From the NCBI RefSeq assembly GCF_014066305.1, contig NW_023501046.1, forward strand, positions 290,001-354,000: a DNA stretch of 64,000 nt, read 5' to 3'. Origin of the DNA: Letharia columbiana. Taxonomy: Eukaryota; Ascomycota; Lecanoromycetes; Lecanorales; Parmeliaceae. A program made the position numbers and the translations under genes. Each line of letters begins with the position of its first letter. Position 1 is the stretch's first letter. Under the pieces are notes generated by a model. It saw only the letters and a program-made list of their open reading frames with translations. It ran no database searches and had not been told where the DNA came from. Shown piece after piece: positions 1 to 10,588 of this stretch.

Positions 1-109
1 AGGTCTATCGCAGGAGACAACCACAAAGGGCTCGGACGGCCCAAGGCAGAATTATCAAGGGCACCGGCTTCTGTGTACCAGACTCCATAGAGTCTCAGCA
101 GGACCAGAA

Positions 110-520
110 CTCAGCAAGAGCACGATCCGGACCTTTCTCAGCCAAAGCAACACTCCCCCTTTAGCAGATAGCAGACTTAAGAGCTCAAGCATCAGGAACC
201 TTCCATGAATGGTCGTATGTGGCGACCAATCAGCTGGCACGAGTTCGGTTCTGGAAACTCGCACCGGCCTTCCATTCCTAAGGCACGATGGTGTGTGCAC
301 GACGTTTCGGACGAAAATCGTGCTTTGGGATTCTGCACGCGAGCTCAACATCGTTGCCACCATCCTTTCTTCCTCGTCTATTCCAATTGCTCCTAGAGAC
401 GACCTAAAGGCGTACAAGCGGCACCTCAACAGTTCGACGAAGTCCTCATTGCCATAAAGGAAGCTAGATCATTTATGGGTCGACAGCGAGAGAACGGAAG
501 GGAAGCACATCCTTTATATA
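110..520 (+). pseudogene. Dynamin-family GTPase relic (N-terminal fragment)
   Basis: The + strand holds a decayed start of a fungal dynamin-like GTPase. The P-loop neighbourhood is readable at 221-256 as GDQSAGTSSVLE, where the invariant lysine of GDQSxGKSS is threonine. It is followed by a GLPF..DGVCTTF segment like the switch I region of the family. A stop (TGA, 206-208) sits just before the P-loop strand. Near 430 the frame shifts, and 433-480 reads FDEVLIAIKEARSFMG, a block seen in fungal dynamin-like proteins. No later GTPase motif (DLPG, TKxD) or stalk could be found, so both ends are missing. The lost P-loop lysine, the stop and the frameshift make a functional product unlikely. Confidence 0.6.
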
Positions 521-1775
521 ATGGTAGCTGGCGAGTGCATCGAGGCTAACACACCGAGCTGAAAGGCAGATTTGCTCCATCGTCCGTATATAGTTCAATA
601 CTCTTATCAACGATTGCCTGAAGGTTTCTGCCTCTACATAGCGATTTAAGACAAGTCACATTACTTTGATGACCATCAGCCTCTTTCTAACCTGGGATAC
701 TCCAAATCATCCTGCCCTCTCAATATGAACACTTTGTCTCGGATAACTCTCTATTGGAGCGCGAAGCTGGAGAGGAGCTCAAACACGGAGTATCTTCCCC
801 ATTTATCTTAGCATGTTATTAGCGTGTAGAAGCGTTATAATGTCCTAGGTGAGCGCGCGCTCAATAAATCATGCGTCGTAGGTATATCATACTTACGTTG
901 AAGGATCGAGAGCCTTGTCGATACATCCATGCCCTCCAGCCTACACTGTGAATGATTTCTCCTTGTTCCCCGGTAAATGGTTCGTTAGGTAATACTCTTG
1001 GCAATCTAGGACATTTCAATGTAACCCCGTTCAAGCCCACGAGATCACATCTCATATGCTTCTGCTGCTGCCGGCAGTAGGGTAAAGATCGATTTCCATA
1101 GCATGCGGAAGCGTTGATAGAGCTATCTAACACTACTTGTAAGCCAAGAGCGATATTGGCGCGATAAGCCTAGCGCGGCCGAGCTCCACAGCTCTCTGAG
1201 ATATATCGAAAACATTCGCTTGTTCAAACAAGCATACGATATAAAATGGGTACGCTTTAAATATAAATATTGCCAAAGCACACAATAGGAAGTAAAGAAG
1301 TGCTAAGCCGAAGCCGCCGAGACAACGGAAAAGGGTAGCTAAAGAGATGTTGTATAAATAAAGGGAACAGAGAGCGTCACACGAACGCCTCTAGAAAGTG
1401 GTAGCCATGATAGTAGTAGCTATCGATGTCGGATTTAATCTTATCGGATTTAAGAGCGTGCATGGAGCGGCGCTCACCCCACCCCCGATCGGGTCTAGAA
1501 CAGAGTACTCGCAAGGCCGGCGCAAGATTTTTGGCACGTTGAAAAAACAACTCCCCAATCTGTTGTTTTCAAGAGGACAGTGGCTAGAGACAGAGTCCTG
1601 CTCTCTTTTACGATTCCTTACATCTCACATAATGTGATAGCTACATAATCTCAGGCACGTTGGTGACCCGAAAATTTGCGTGAAAAACTCCAACGTTTCA
1701 CACTTTGATACTTAGATATTCTGCTACATACTTTACTTCGCAACTCTGGAATGAGCATTCACCTTCCTTGGAGTG
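521..1775. other. No gene recognised
   Basis: This stretch holds several short open frames on both strands. One on the minus strand (861-1133) has protein-like composition, but none matched a family I know and none shows a convincing spliced continuation. It lies between the dynamin relic and the ELP1 start and probably includes the ELP1 promoter. Confidence 0.4.
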
Positions 1776-4700
1776 ATGCGTAATCTTAGAAGTATTCATC
1801 GCTCCTTGTTAACGAGCCCGGCAGGACTCAAATTAACAGCTTCCGCCTGGGATGTTGCAAGTGACAGCGTGATATGCGCCTTTGGGCCCACCAAAGACAA
1901 TGTCTTACTGGAGCTCAAACGCTGGAAGAAATATGAGAAAATCTACGAGCCCATAGCAGCCTGGGATGCACCGTGTCCACTGCCAGACCTCGAGTGCGAC
2001 GAGATACTGGATCTGCATTACTTTTCTGATTCTTTCACAATATGTCTGGTTCTTGCAGGTGGGGATCTTATTGTTGTCCGTGAAGAACCACAGGCTGGGG
2101 AAGAGAAGATAGAGATCGTTGGCTCTGTAGATGCAGGTATCTCCGCCACTGCATGGTCCCCCGACGAAGAGCTTCTTGCTATCACGACAAGAGCTTCTAC
2201 ATTACTCTACATGACGAGAGAGTTCGAGAATGTTACCGACGTTACATTAATTCCTGATGACCTGAAAGCCTCAAATCATGTTTCTGTTGGTTGGGGAAAG
2301 AAGGAAACTCAATTCAAAGGGAAAAAAGCCAGAGCTCTCCGAGATCCTACGGTCCCTGAGACAGTTGATGAAGGCGTACTCGATGCGAACGATGCAAAAC
2401 AGACGACCATCAGCTGGCGCGGAGATTGTACTTACGTTGCAATTAATAGCATTGAATCAAACTCACGTCGAGTCGTTCGTATCTTCTCGAGAGAAGGTGT
2501 CCTTGAGAGCGTCAGCGAGCCTGTTGATGGCTTGCTAGGTGCCTTGAGCTGGAGACCTGCCGGGAATCTCTTGGCCGGTATACAGCGTCTCAATGACTGC
2601 GTCAGAGTCGTCTTCTTCGAAAGGAACGGTCTACGCCACGGGCAATTCAATTTGCGGCTGAAACAAGAAGAATTGAGTACTTGGGGCGCTCAAATTTCTC
2701 TAAATTGGAATGTTGACTCGTCCGTGCTTGCTGTACGCTTCAACGATAGGATTCAGCTATGGATCATGGGAAACTATCATTATTACTTGAAGCAAGAGGT
2801 TTTGCTTTATTCAAAAGAAACGTGCACGCAACCAGTTTCATTGATATGGCATCCAGAAAAACCATTGCATTTTACTTTGCACGGCCAAGGTGAGCATCTC
2901 GTTGTAATTGGGCCCTTGTGCTGATCGGAATATACTGAAGCAGTATCATTAGAAAGTATTCAAAGAGCCGCCTACGCCTCAATTGTCACGACCAGTCCTA
3001 CGTCACCGCCAAATGATCATGGAATTGTTGCTGTTGCTGACGGAAGTAAGTTGCAGATATCCCGTATGATTACTATGCTTATTGTGTGCAGAATGCCTCA
3101 AGTTGACTCCTATGCGAGTGGCCAACGTTCCGCCTCCTATGGCACTGCATGAAATTGAGATCAGCAGTAACATCATCGACGTCGCCGTTACGGTCTGCTC
3201 AAATCCTCATCCTAGGGCTATCATTGGGGTTTTACACCACGAGGGATACAGTCAATTCGAGTGGTCGCTGTTATCAATGGTTCAGAACCCACCGGTTTGC
3301 AGGTTCACTAATGGCTTCTGGTCGACAGATACAGACACGATCACAATTCGAGATAGATTGCATCTACAAATTTCTTTCAGCGGCAATGCAAGCCTGTTAT
3401 TCTCTAAAAGCATGGACAATTCTTCATTTACTGTCATCGGAGAAGACGGCGGACATGTGGGTCAAATCTTTCTGCATGAGACAGACGTTGAAGGCATGAT
3501 CAGAAATTCATGGATTTCGAAGTCGAAAACATACGTTGTGCTGGACCATAATGGCAAATCAAAGTTAAAAGAGAGGGTTCAAGGGTTCAATTATATTGGT
3601 GTGGCTAGTATAGAACTGGCCCTCTCGCCTTTTTCAGCGCAGAGGGTTGATACCGTAGTGTGCGGCTTCGAGATCAAGCACGCTGTCAATAGCTTGGTCA
3701 ATGGAGGCGAAACGCCGGCCACAAAAGACATCATCTTCAGTCTTGCCGACAATGGGTTCCTCTTTGCCAATGAGCGCCGCCTCGCAAGGAATTGCACGTC
3801 GTTCCTCGTGACCCCCGCGCATCTGATATTCACCACCGGCCAACATCTACTGAAATTTGTCCACCTCACGGAGGAGACTGAAGGTGAGTACCTATAGACC
3901 CAATTTCTCGTCCTTTACTCTAACAGTTCTTCGATAGACCTCGAGATACCTCCTGATACACCAGAATCAGATGAGCGATGCCGTAGCATTGAACGAGGTG
4001 CCAAACTGGTGACAGTTATGCCCTCGATCTTCGCTTTGATCCTACAAATGCCTAGAGGTAATCTGGAAACCATCTATCCCAGAGCGCTGGTGCTTGCAGG
4101 GATTCGAGATAACATCAACAAGAAAAACTACAAAAATGCGTTCCTGGCGTGCAGATATCAAAGGGTAGATATGAATATATTGCACGACCATGCTACTCAG
4201 CAATTCCTTTCGAATGTCGACTTATTCATTGATCAAGTCAAGAAGGTGGAGCATGTTGATATTTTCCTGTCGCAGCTCAGGGAAGAGGATGTGTCCAAGA
4301 CCATGTACAAAGAAACCCTTCCGGGAGGCGAACATTCGCAAGTTTTGTCAGTTCTTGAGAGTTCAGAGGCCAGTATCTCCAAGGTCAATCGGATATGTAA
4401 CGCGTTCCTGGATGCTCTGAAGAATCGCACCTCAACCCACTTTCAAAACGTCGTCACAGCCCATGTTTGTAAGGCACCCCCGGATCTCGAAGCTGGTCTG
4501 ACTCAGATCGCTGGCTTGAGGAGTAAGAACTCGGACCTAGTAGATGCCGCGATAGAGCACATCTGCTTCCTGGCTGACGTCAATCGGCTTTATGACAACG
4601 CACTTGGACTTTACGATCTTGAGCTGGCATTGCTAGTTGCTCAGCAATCTCAGAAAGATCCCAAAGAGTATCTTCCCTTTTTGCGAAATTTGCAAGGGAT

Positions 4701-5919
4701 GTCGGTCCTGCGAAGACAGTACTCCATTGATAATCACCTTGGTCGGTTCAAGAAGGCTCTGAGGCATCTGTGTGATCTAAGTGCCTTTGACGAGGTCAAG
4801 GATTACACCATAAAGCGCAGCTTGTACCCAGAGGCTCTAGACTTCTACCGCTACCAAGAAGATAAGCACAAGGAGATGATGCGCCTGTATGCTGATTTCC
4901 TACAGCAAAATGGGAAGTTCAAAGAAGCTGGAGTAGCTTATGAGTATCTCAACGACTATAGTTCTGCGAGCGAGGCTTTCCGTCAAGCCCATCTTTGGAA
5001 AGAATCTCTTTCTTGCGCCACCCTCACACCTTTGCCACAACATCAGCTCCGTTCTCTCGCCCAGACACTCGCAGATAGCCTCTTGGAATCCAAGGACTTC
5101 TTCTCTGCTGCGACGATCCATCTCGACTACCTCGTCGATATCGCCACAGCATGCCGTACCTTCTGCAAAGGTTACTTCTTTGCTGATGCCCTCCGCATTG
5201 TCGGACTTCATCAGCGACCCGACTTGCTCGAGTCAGTCATCGACACGGGCCTAGTAGAAGGCATGGCATCTGTGACCGAGCTGTTAGCTGACTGCAAAAG
5301 CCAGCTCAATGCACAGATACCTCGATTACGCGAACTGCGGACGAAGAAAGCTGAAGACCCCCTAGCATTCTTCGATGGCGACGTCAATGGTGGCGCGGAT
5401 ATCCCGGACAATGTCTCTCTCGCCACAACTGATGCGTCTACCATGGGAGGTACACTACTGACGCAATATACAAACCGGACCGGAACAGTAGGTACGAATG
5501 CTACGAGGCGAACGTCAAAAAATAGGCGAAGGGAAGAGAGGAAGAGAGCTAGAGGTAAGAAGGGAAGTGTGTATGAAGAGGAGTATTTGGTCAATAGCGT
5601 TGGAAGACTGATTGACAGGATCAATACTGCCAATGAAGAAGTGGAGAGGTTGGTTGTTGGGTTAATGAGGAGAGGGATGAGGGAGAGGGCTGGAGCTGTG
5701 GAGAATGCTATGTTTGAGGTTGTGGAGCTGTGTAAGGGATGTCTCGATGAAGTATTTAAGAGCGATGTCAAGAAGATGGTCGAGCAGAAAGAGATCGAGG
5801 AAGAGGAGCGTAGGCCAAAAGGAGGAGAAGGGGTGCTGTGGGATACTCTGGAAGGGGACAAAGAAAGAGAAGCACCATCCGTGAAAGCCTTCGACAGACT
5901 ATCACTTCTTGGTCGATAG
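1776..5919 (+). CDS. ELP1: Elongator complex subunit 1 (Elp1/Iki3)
   Basis: This is the largest scaffold subunit of Elongator, which modifies wobble uridine (mcm5/ncm5) of tRNAs in the cytoplasm. Exons are 1776-2889, 2944-3045, 3092-3883 and 3938-5919, giving about 1,329 residues, close to the ~1,350 usual for the family. The start is the ATG at 1776 (MRNLRSIHRS). The first ~750 residues form the WD40-type beta-propeller part; the rest is a helical TPR-like arm with the conserved TIYPRALVL and YKNAFLACRYQRVD segments. A very basic stretch near residue 1197 (NRRREERKRARGKKG) matches the tRNA-binding C-terminal region. The three introns are 54, 46 and 54 nt with GTGAGC, GTAAGT and GTGAGT donors, and frame is kept at each. 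The gene ends 51 bp from the tail of the convergent mevalonate decarboxylase gene. Confidence 0.95.
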
Positions 5920-5970
5920 CCTGCGACATAGCGGGTATATGCAACCAAAATTGTCATCAATCATCAATCA

Positions 5971-7206
5971 TCAAGTATCCACAGTCTTTCCCTCATCATC
6001 AATCAGATGCTCCGGCACACTGATCGGTCCTTCTCCCACGCTCGTCAAAATAACCCTGCTAACACCCGCTTCCAACACCTCTACCACTTGGGGACTCGCA
6101 GGCCCAGGACCATCAATCTTGGTATCCATTTTCCCCCAGCCTTCTTTTTGCCGGAGAATCGGCAGAAAGGTTTTCAGCACAGCATCTTCATCAGCTTCCA
6201 GATAGTAAATGACCGCGTTCGGTCCTGCATCGAATGTGTACGCCGCTATCGTTCGACCGGCCTTCTCATTCAGTTCCTCAACAGCTTTGATAGCAGCTCG
6301 GCTAACGTCGTTGAGGTAGAAGATTGGCGGATCGGTGTCTAAGCAAGTAGCGTGAAAGGAGTTACTCTCCCTCATGGTCACCTTCGCAAACGTCGCGAAA
6401 TCCTTTGATTTAATCGCTTTCTCCATCTCTGCCATCTCTTTCGGCACCACTTCCTTCGTTCTCGTCTGAAAAAGACTCGATGTCTGCACGGTCGTCTGCA
6501 TGCCTGTTGTACTGCTCACGCCCTTCTTCGCAGCGCTGACCACTAAGATGAGAGCCTTCATGTCTGACCAGTGGCTTTTTGGCGCGACAAGCCGAGCACG
6601 GCTGTCCAATCCATCGTCTCGTGTGCCGTGATCCCATGCGACATAACCACCCAACAGACTCCTGCACGCCGAACCGCTGCCTTGGCGCGCTATGAGGGAG
6701 AGCTCGGTAGGTGACTGCTGGAGTTCGTATAGGTCCGCTATAGCACGCACTAAAGCTGCAAAGCCAGCAGCTGAAGATGCGAGACCGGCGGCGGTAGGGA
6801 AGTTGTTTACGCTCACTAGACGTAGGGGATAGGTCGATAATTTTGGTAACGAAGATTCGGCATCTTCAAGCTTTGAGCGGAGAGCGCGCAGAGACTTCAG
6901 ACAAGCGAGTGAGCGCGCCGTGGAAAGAGATTGAGGGGCATTGTTCAAAAGCAGGGTGTCTGGACCCTCAAAGGTAGAGGAGCAGGAAGCTGTGGTGTGG
7001 GTGCGGAGGTCGGATTGGGAGAGGGTGACTGAGAGAGAGGAATTGGTGGGGAGGTTGAGGGAGGGATCGCGTTTGCCCCAGTATCTACAAGTATTCTGTC
7101 AGAGCTGCTCAAGAGTTGTAGAGGCGAAGGGGGGGGAGCGGTACTTGATCACTGCGATGTTCACTGGAGCGGTCGTGCTTGCGCGGTAGATCTTCTGGTC
7201 GGCCAT
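5971..7206 (-). CDS. MVD1: Diphosphomevalonate decarboxylase
   Basis: It catalyses the ATP-dependent decarboxylation of mevalonate diphosphate to isopentenyl diphosphate, the last mevalonate-pathway step before isoprenoids and sterols. It is a GHMP-kinase-fold cytosolic enzyme. Exon 1 is 7145-7206 (MADQKIYRASTTAPVNIAV...), the intron 7085-7144 (60 nt), exon 2 5971-7084; the product is 391 residues, near the 396 of yeast. The joined K-Y-W-G-K-R motif crosses the intron. The ATP-binding motif NNFPTAAGLASSAAG and the ARQGSGSACRSLLGG segment are intact, including the family's conserved serines and arginine. The gene is divergent from the heme lyase gene (220 bp between ATGs) and convergent with ELP1. 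Confidence 0.96.
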
Positions 7207-7426
7207 GTCGTCGGAATCACTATATTCGTACGCTGAAGACCATCAAAGTCCAGTCATTTGATTTGGATCTACTCGTATTCCAATTGACCGAGAATCCTTT
7301 GAATCCTCTCGCCGAAGCTCGTGAATCCCATGGGTAAACCTCGGCCTCGGACTTCGATGATTGCTCGATTCGGTCTCCCTCGTGCTCAGCACTTTCTACA
7401 GCCGCTCCGTTCCCTACTCCATCGCC

Positions 7427-8197
7427 ATGGGAAACACCTCCTCGAGCAAAGTTCCACCCCCTCCAAACGAACCCCCACCATCCGCATGCCCAGTTGACCC
7501 CTCCGCCCGCGCAGCATGGCTCGAAGCCGCAGCCAAAGAAACCCACCCTCAACCACCCCCCTCCCCCTCCCCCTCAACCTCCAAATCCACGTCCCCGTCC
7601 CCCGTTCCTCCACCCAAACTCACCACGCCACGCCCCCTAGCTTCCGACCGCGTCACAAGCTCCATCCCGCGCGCCGAGTTCTCCCCAAACACCACAACCC
7701 CGACGCCCACATCGGCCCCACCACCGCATAGTCCGCACGCGGCGGCGGCGTCGTCGTCGAATTGGATCTACCCCTCGGAGAAAATGTTCTTCGAAGCCAT
7801 GCGGCGCAAGAACCACAGCCCCGACGCCGCGGACATGGCGACGGTCGTGCCGATCCACAACGCCGTCAACGAGCGCGCGTGGGCGGAGATCGAGGACTGG
7901 GAACGGCGGTTCGCGGGTGCGCGGGATCGGCGATGCGGTGGGCCGAAGTTGCGGAGCTTTAGTGGGGATAGCGGGAAGGTTAGTCCGAGGGCGAGATGGC
8001 TGGGGTTGTGGGGGTATGAGAGCCCGTTTGATCGGCATGATTGGGTTGTGGAGAGGTGTGAGGGGAGGGGGGTGGAGTATGTGATTGATTTCTATAGGGG
8101 CAGGGGTGGGGGGTTGGCTTTTTATTTGGATGTTAGGCCTAAGTTGAATAGTTGGGAGGGGTGGAGGATGAGGTTGGGGAGGCTGATGGGGATGTAA
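7427..8197 (+). CDS. CYT2: Cytochrome c1 heme lyase (holocytochrome c-type synthase)
   Basis: It attaches heme covalently to an apocytochrome in the mitochondrial intermembrane space. The single-exon frame from the ATG at 7427 gives 256 residues (MGNTSSSKVPPPP...). A heme-regulatory CPV motif lies near residue 22 (CPVDPSARAAWL), then a Pro/Ser/Thr-rich linker. The synthase core follows: NWIYPSEKMFFEAM, VPIHNAVNERAW (with the conserved heme-ligand region histidine), DSGKVSPRAR, SPFDRHDWVVER and YVIDFYRG. The spacing and the CPVD..AWL start resemble the c1-specific enzyme Cyt2 more than Cyc3, but the two are paralogs, so the c1 assignment is the less certain part. The N-terminal third is GC- and proline-rich, which leaves long non-coding open frames on the opposite strand. 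Confidence 0.9.
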   Translation: MGNTSSSKVPPPPNEPPPSACPVDPSARAAWLEAAAKETHPQPPPSPSPSTSKSTSPSPVPPPKLTTPRPLASDRVTSSIPRAEFSPNTTTPTPTSAPPPHSPHAAAASSSNWIYPSEKMFFEAMRRKNHSPDAADMATVVPIHNAVNERAWAEIEDWERRFAGARDRRCGGPKLRSFSGDSGKVSPRARWLGLWGYESPFDRHDWVVERCEGRGVEYVIDFYRGRGGGLAFYLDVRPKLNSWEGWRMRLGRLMGM

Positions 8198-8359
8198 AAG
8201 AGTGAGAAGAGGGAGAAGGAAAGGTGTGGTGTATATATGGCTTTGCATAATAGAACAGGATGTACAAAGGTGTCAGGCTTCATGCTTGCTTGCAATGCTC
8301 CAAAACGCCAGAACTGGGAAGACAGGACGACAGGGCCACGAATACCAGCATCCCCCTCT

Positions 8360-9292
8360 TTATCCTAGTACCACAGCCAGAACTATAATAAGTAGGACCA
8401 CCGCAAGAATCACCAGCAAACAACAAGCCTTGCCCCTCGCACTCTTCTGATACCGATTCGCGCTCCTCAGTTCTATGTCCGCGTGCTGCGTATCCGTAGC
8501 CACATTCTGCACGTTGCCACTTATCGTATCAAGCTGCGCTCCCTGCTCATGCACAATGTGCGCCACGTCCCTAAACAGCTCATTCAGCTCCCCAACGCTC
8601 TGCTCAATATTCCGTATTTCGGATTCGCGCTCTACGATCAATGAGTCTTGGAAGTCCACTTCATCTTGCGAGGCTAGACGTAGCTGGTCTTGCTCCTGTA
8701 ATTGCGATTGCTGCTGTGAGGGGCTGTCGGAGTATGGCTGGTTTGAAGCGTCGGTCGAGTCGAGGGCTGTACGAGCGGCGGAGGCGGATGCGCGCTCTTT
8801 TTCAAGGGCGAGACGTTGTATGGCTTGGAACTCGGTGCCTGATGCTTGGAATTCGCGGGATAGCTTCTGTTGGGTGTACTTCTGGGATGCCTGTTCGCAA
8901 TCGCTATTAGCTATGGCCCGATCAGACGGAGATCTAGCATCGTACGCTCAAATCTTCCCACGTCGTCAGTTTCTTGACGCCCTCCCCGACTTCTTTGAAT
9001 CCGTCTCTCGCCTCATCTAAAAGATCGTGCACTCTTTCTCTGACTCTTTCCGTGTCCCGCTTTGTGCCGAGGAGATTCAGTTGCTGTGACAGACGGCCGA
9101 TCTTGGAGGTCAGAGAGAAGAGCTGTTCGGACAGACTTTCGCTAAATCGACTGAACTCTGGGTCGTCGCGGTACTCGGGGTCATCGCTGCGGCGGTATGT
9201 AGTGGGCTTGTTTGACTGTCAGCGCGAGCCTGTGAGACTCATTTGAGTGTTCGTACCTGGCTCTCCAGAGCTGGCGACCGGTCGAAAGACAT
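8360..9292 (-). CDS. PEP12: Syntaxin, Pep12-type endosomal Qa-SNARE
   Basis: This is a tail-anchored SNARE for vesicle fusion at the late endosome/prevacuole. Exons are 9257-9292 (MSFDRSPALESQ), 8946-9206 and 8360-8890, all phase 0, giving 275 residues (yeast Pep12 has 288). The N-terminal Habc-like part contains LSEQLFSLTSKIGRLSQQLN. The SNARE motif begins near IVERESEIRNIEQSVGELNELF and carries the zero-layer glutamine in HIVHEQGAQLDTI. A basic RSANRYQKSARGK stretch precedes the single C-terminal membrane anchor (CCLLVILAVVLLIIVLAVV). A Gln/Ser-rich linker separates the two helical regions. Other endosomal/vacuolar Qa-SNAREs (Vam3) are possible, but fungi often have one gene for both. Confidence 0.88.
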
Positions 9293-10588
9293 GACAAACA
9301 AACTTAGACTGCTTCATTCAGATCTGCATGGATTTTGTGATTGATCATTGTATAGAGCGTTGGAGCCTTCGTTGACGTCGCAATGCTAACTATTTTTAGG
9401 GTTACCGTTACACTAGCGCGCAATAATGCGGTCTAGTGGGGAAACTGCGGCTGCATACGAGCATGCAATCAACGACTTCCACCGTCTTTCCTTAGATACA
9501 TGACCTTCAGCAAAGAACGCTGAAAGCAAAGAGGAACCTGCTATGAAAATAACCTTCACCTAGAGCAATACCGCAAAGCAGTTGAAAACCAACGATATGG
9601 AGCCAGGAAACATAAACGTGGCCAAATGCTGTTCCTTTAAGCCTGGCTTGCTGCATCTGAGTCTTTGCCAACTCAAGGTGAGACCTAAGGCAGTTGTCCG
9701 TGCGCAATATGATTGAACGAATTCATACTAGGCCTTCCTAGAAGGCTTTTGTTATAGACATGCATTCCTTTGATCAGTGGCTGCACATGCCTGTCCGTGC
9801 TGCATTGACAATGGAAATATATTCCATAGAGAGATGTGAATTGCCCCAGTCAATCCCTTGCTATTTCAACCAACTTTGGGAGCAAGCCCTGCTCGATCAT
9901 TGAACTGCCAAACAAATGGCAGTTGTAGCTGCGTGAGACCTAAAGAGATCAAGGTTTACAACTGAGAGGAGCAGATCTCTTTGCGGGAAGGCTCTGTCTG
10001 AGCTCGATACATGTGATGACAACGGAAGTATTGGGCTTGATACCCATAAGTTCTATTCAAGTTGAAAGACCACGTGCTTGATACTGCCACTGTTCCTGGC
10101 AGCTTGCCTGCAGTCCTCACCGTGTTCAGGGCTCTGCATCATCTAGGTACTAGAATTAAGGATACTTCGCCCGAAGAGCTCAGTCACCGCCAGATTCAAG
10201 CCTACATTCTCACCTCACTTTGTCCTGAAGCCCCAGTCCAAACCCACCACACTTCTGGCTAGGTGTCAGAAAAAGTGACAGCTGAAACGGCTACAAATCC
10301 TCATCATTCCGACAAAATCAATGTCAAGGAGGAATTTTCTTTCGCTGTTCAACACTTTCCATCAAACAGATGATCACGGACGGCGCACCTTTCTAGGCTG
10401 ATACCCGAATCTGACTTGAAATTGAAAAGGTGTCAACTGCCACTCTTTCCTACAGCTTGCCTAACTTCTCTCACCTCACTCACAGACATATCGTAGTTAA
10501 TCTGCGACTCTTTTTGCCACACACTTCATATCACGACCGCCTTGAGTGAGTATCGGGGAGCGTGTTGTCTGCCATACGACGGTAGGAA
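9293..10588. other. Intergenic stretch, nothing recognised
   Basis: About 1.3 kb between the syntaxin start and the start of the large sacsin-like gene. Only short, composition-poor open frames occur. It probably holds two divergent promoters, but no specific element could be assigned. Confidence 0.4.

Noticed and set aside
5211..5960. 249-codon frame antisense to ELP1
   Set aside because: Composition-driven shadow of the conserved ELP1 coding strand; no recognisable domain.
7637..8248. 203-codon frame antisense to the heme lyase
   Set aside because: GC- and proline-rich shadow of a well conserved gene.
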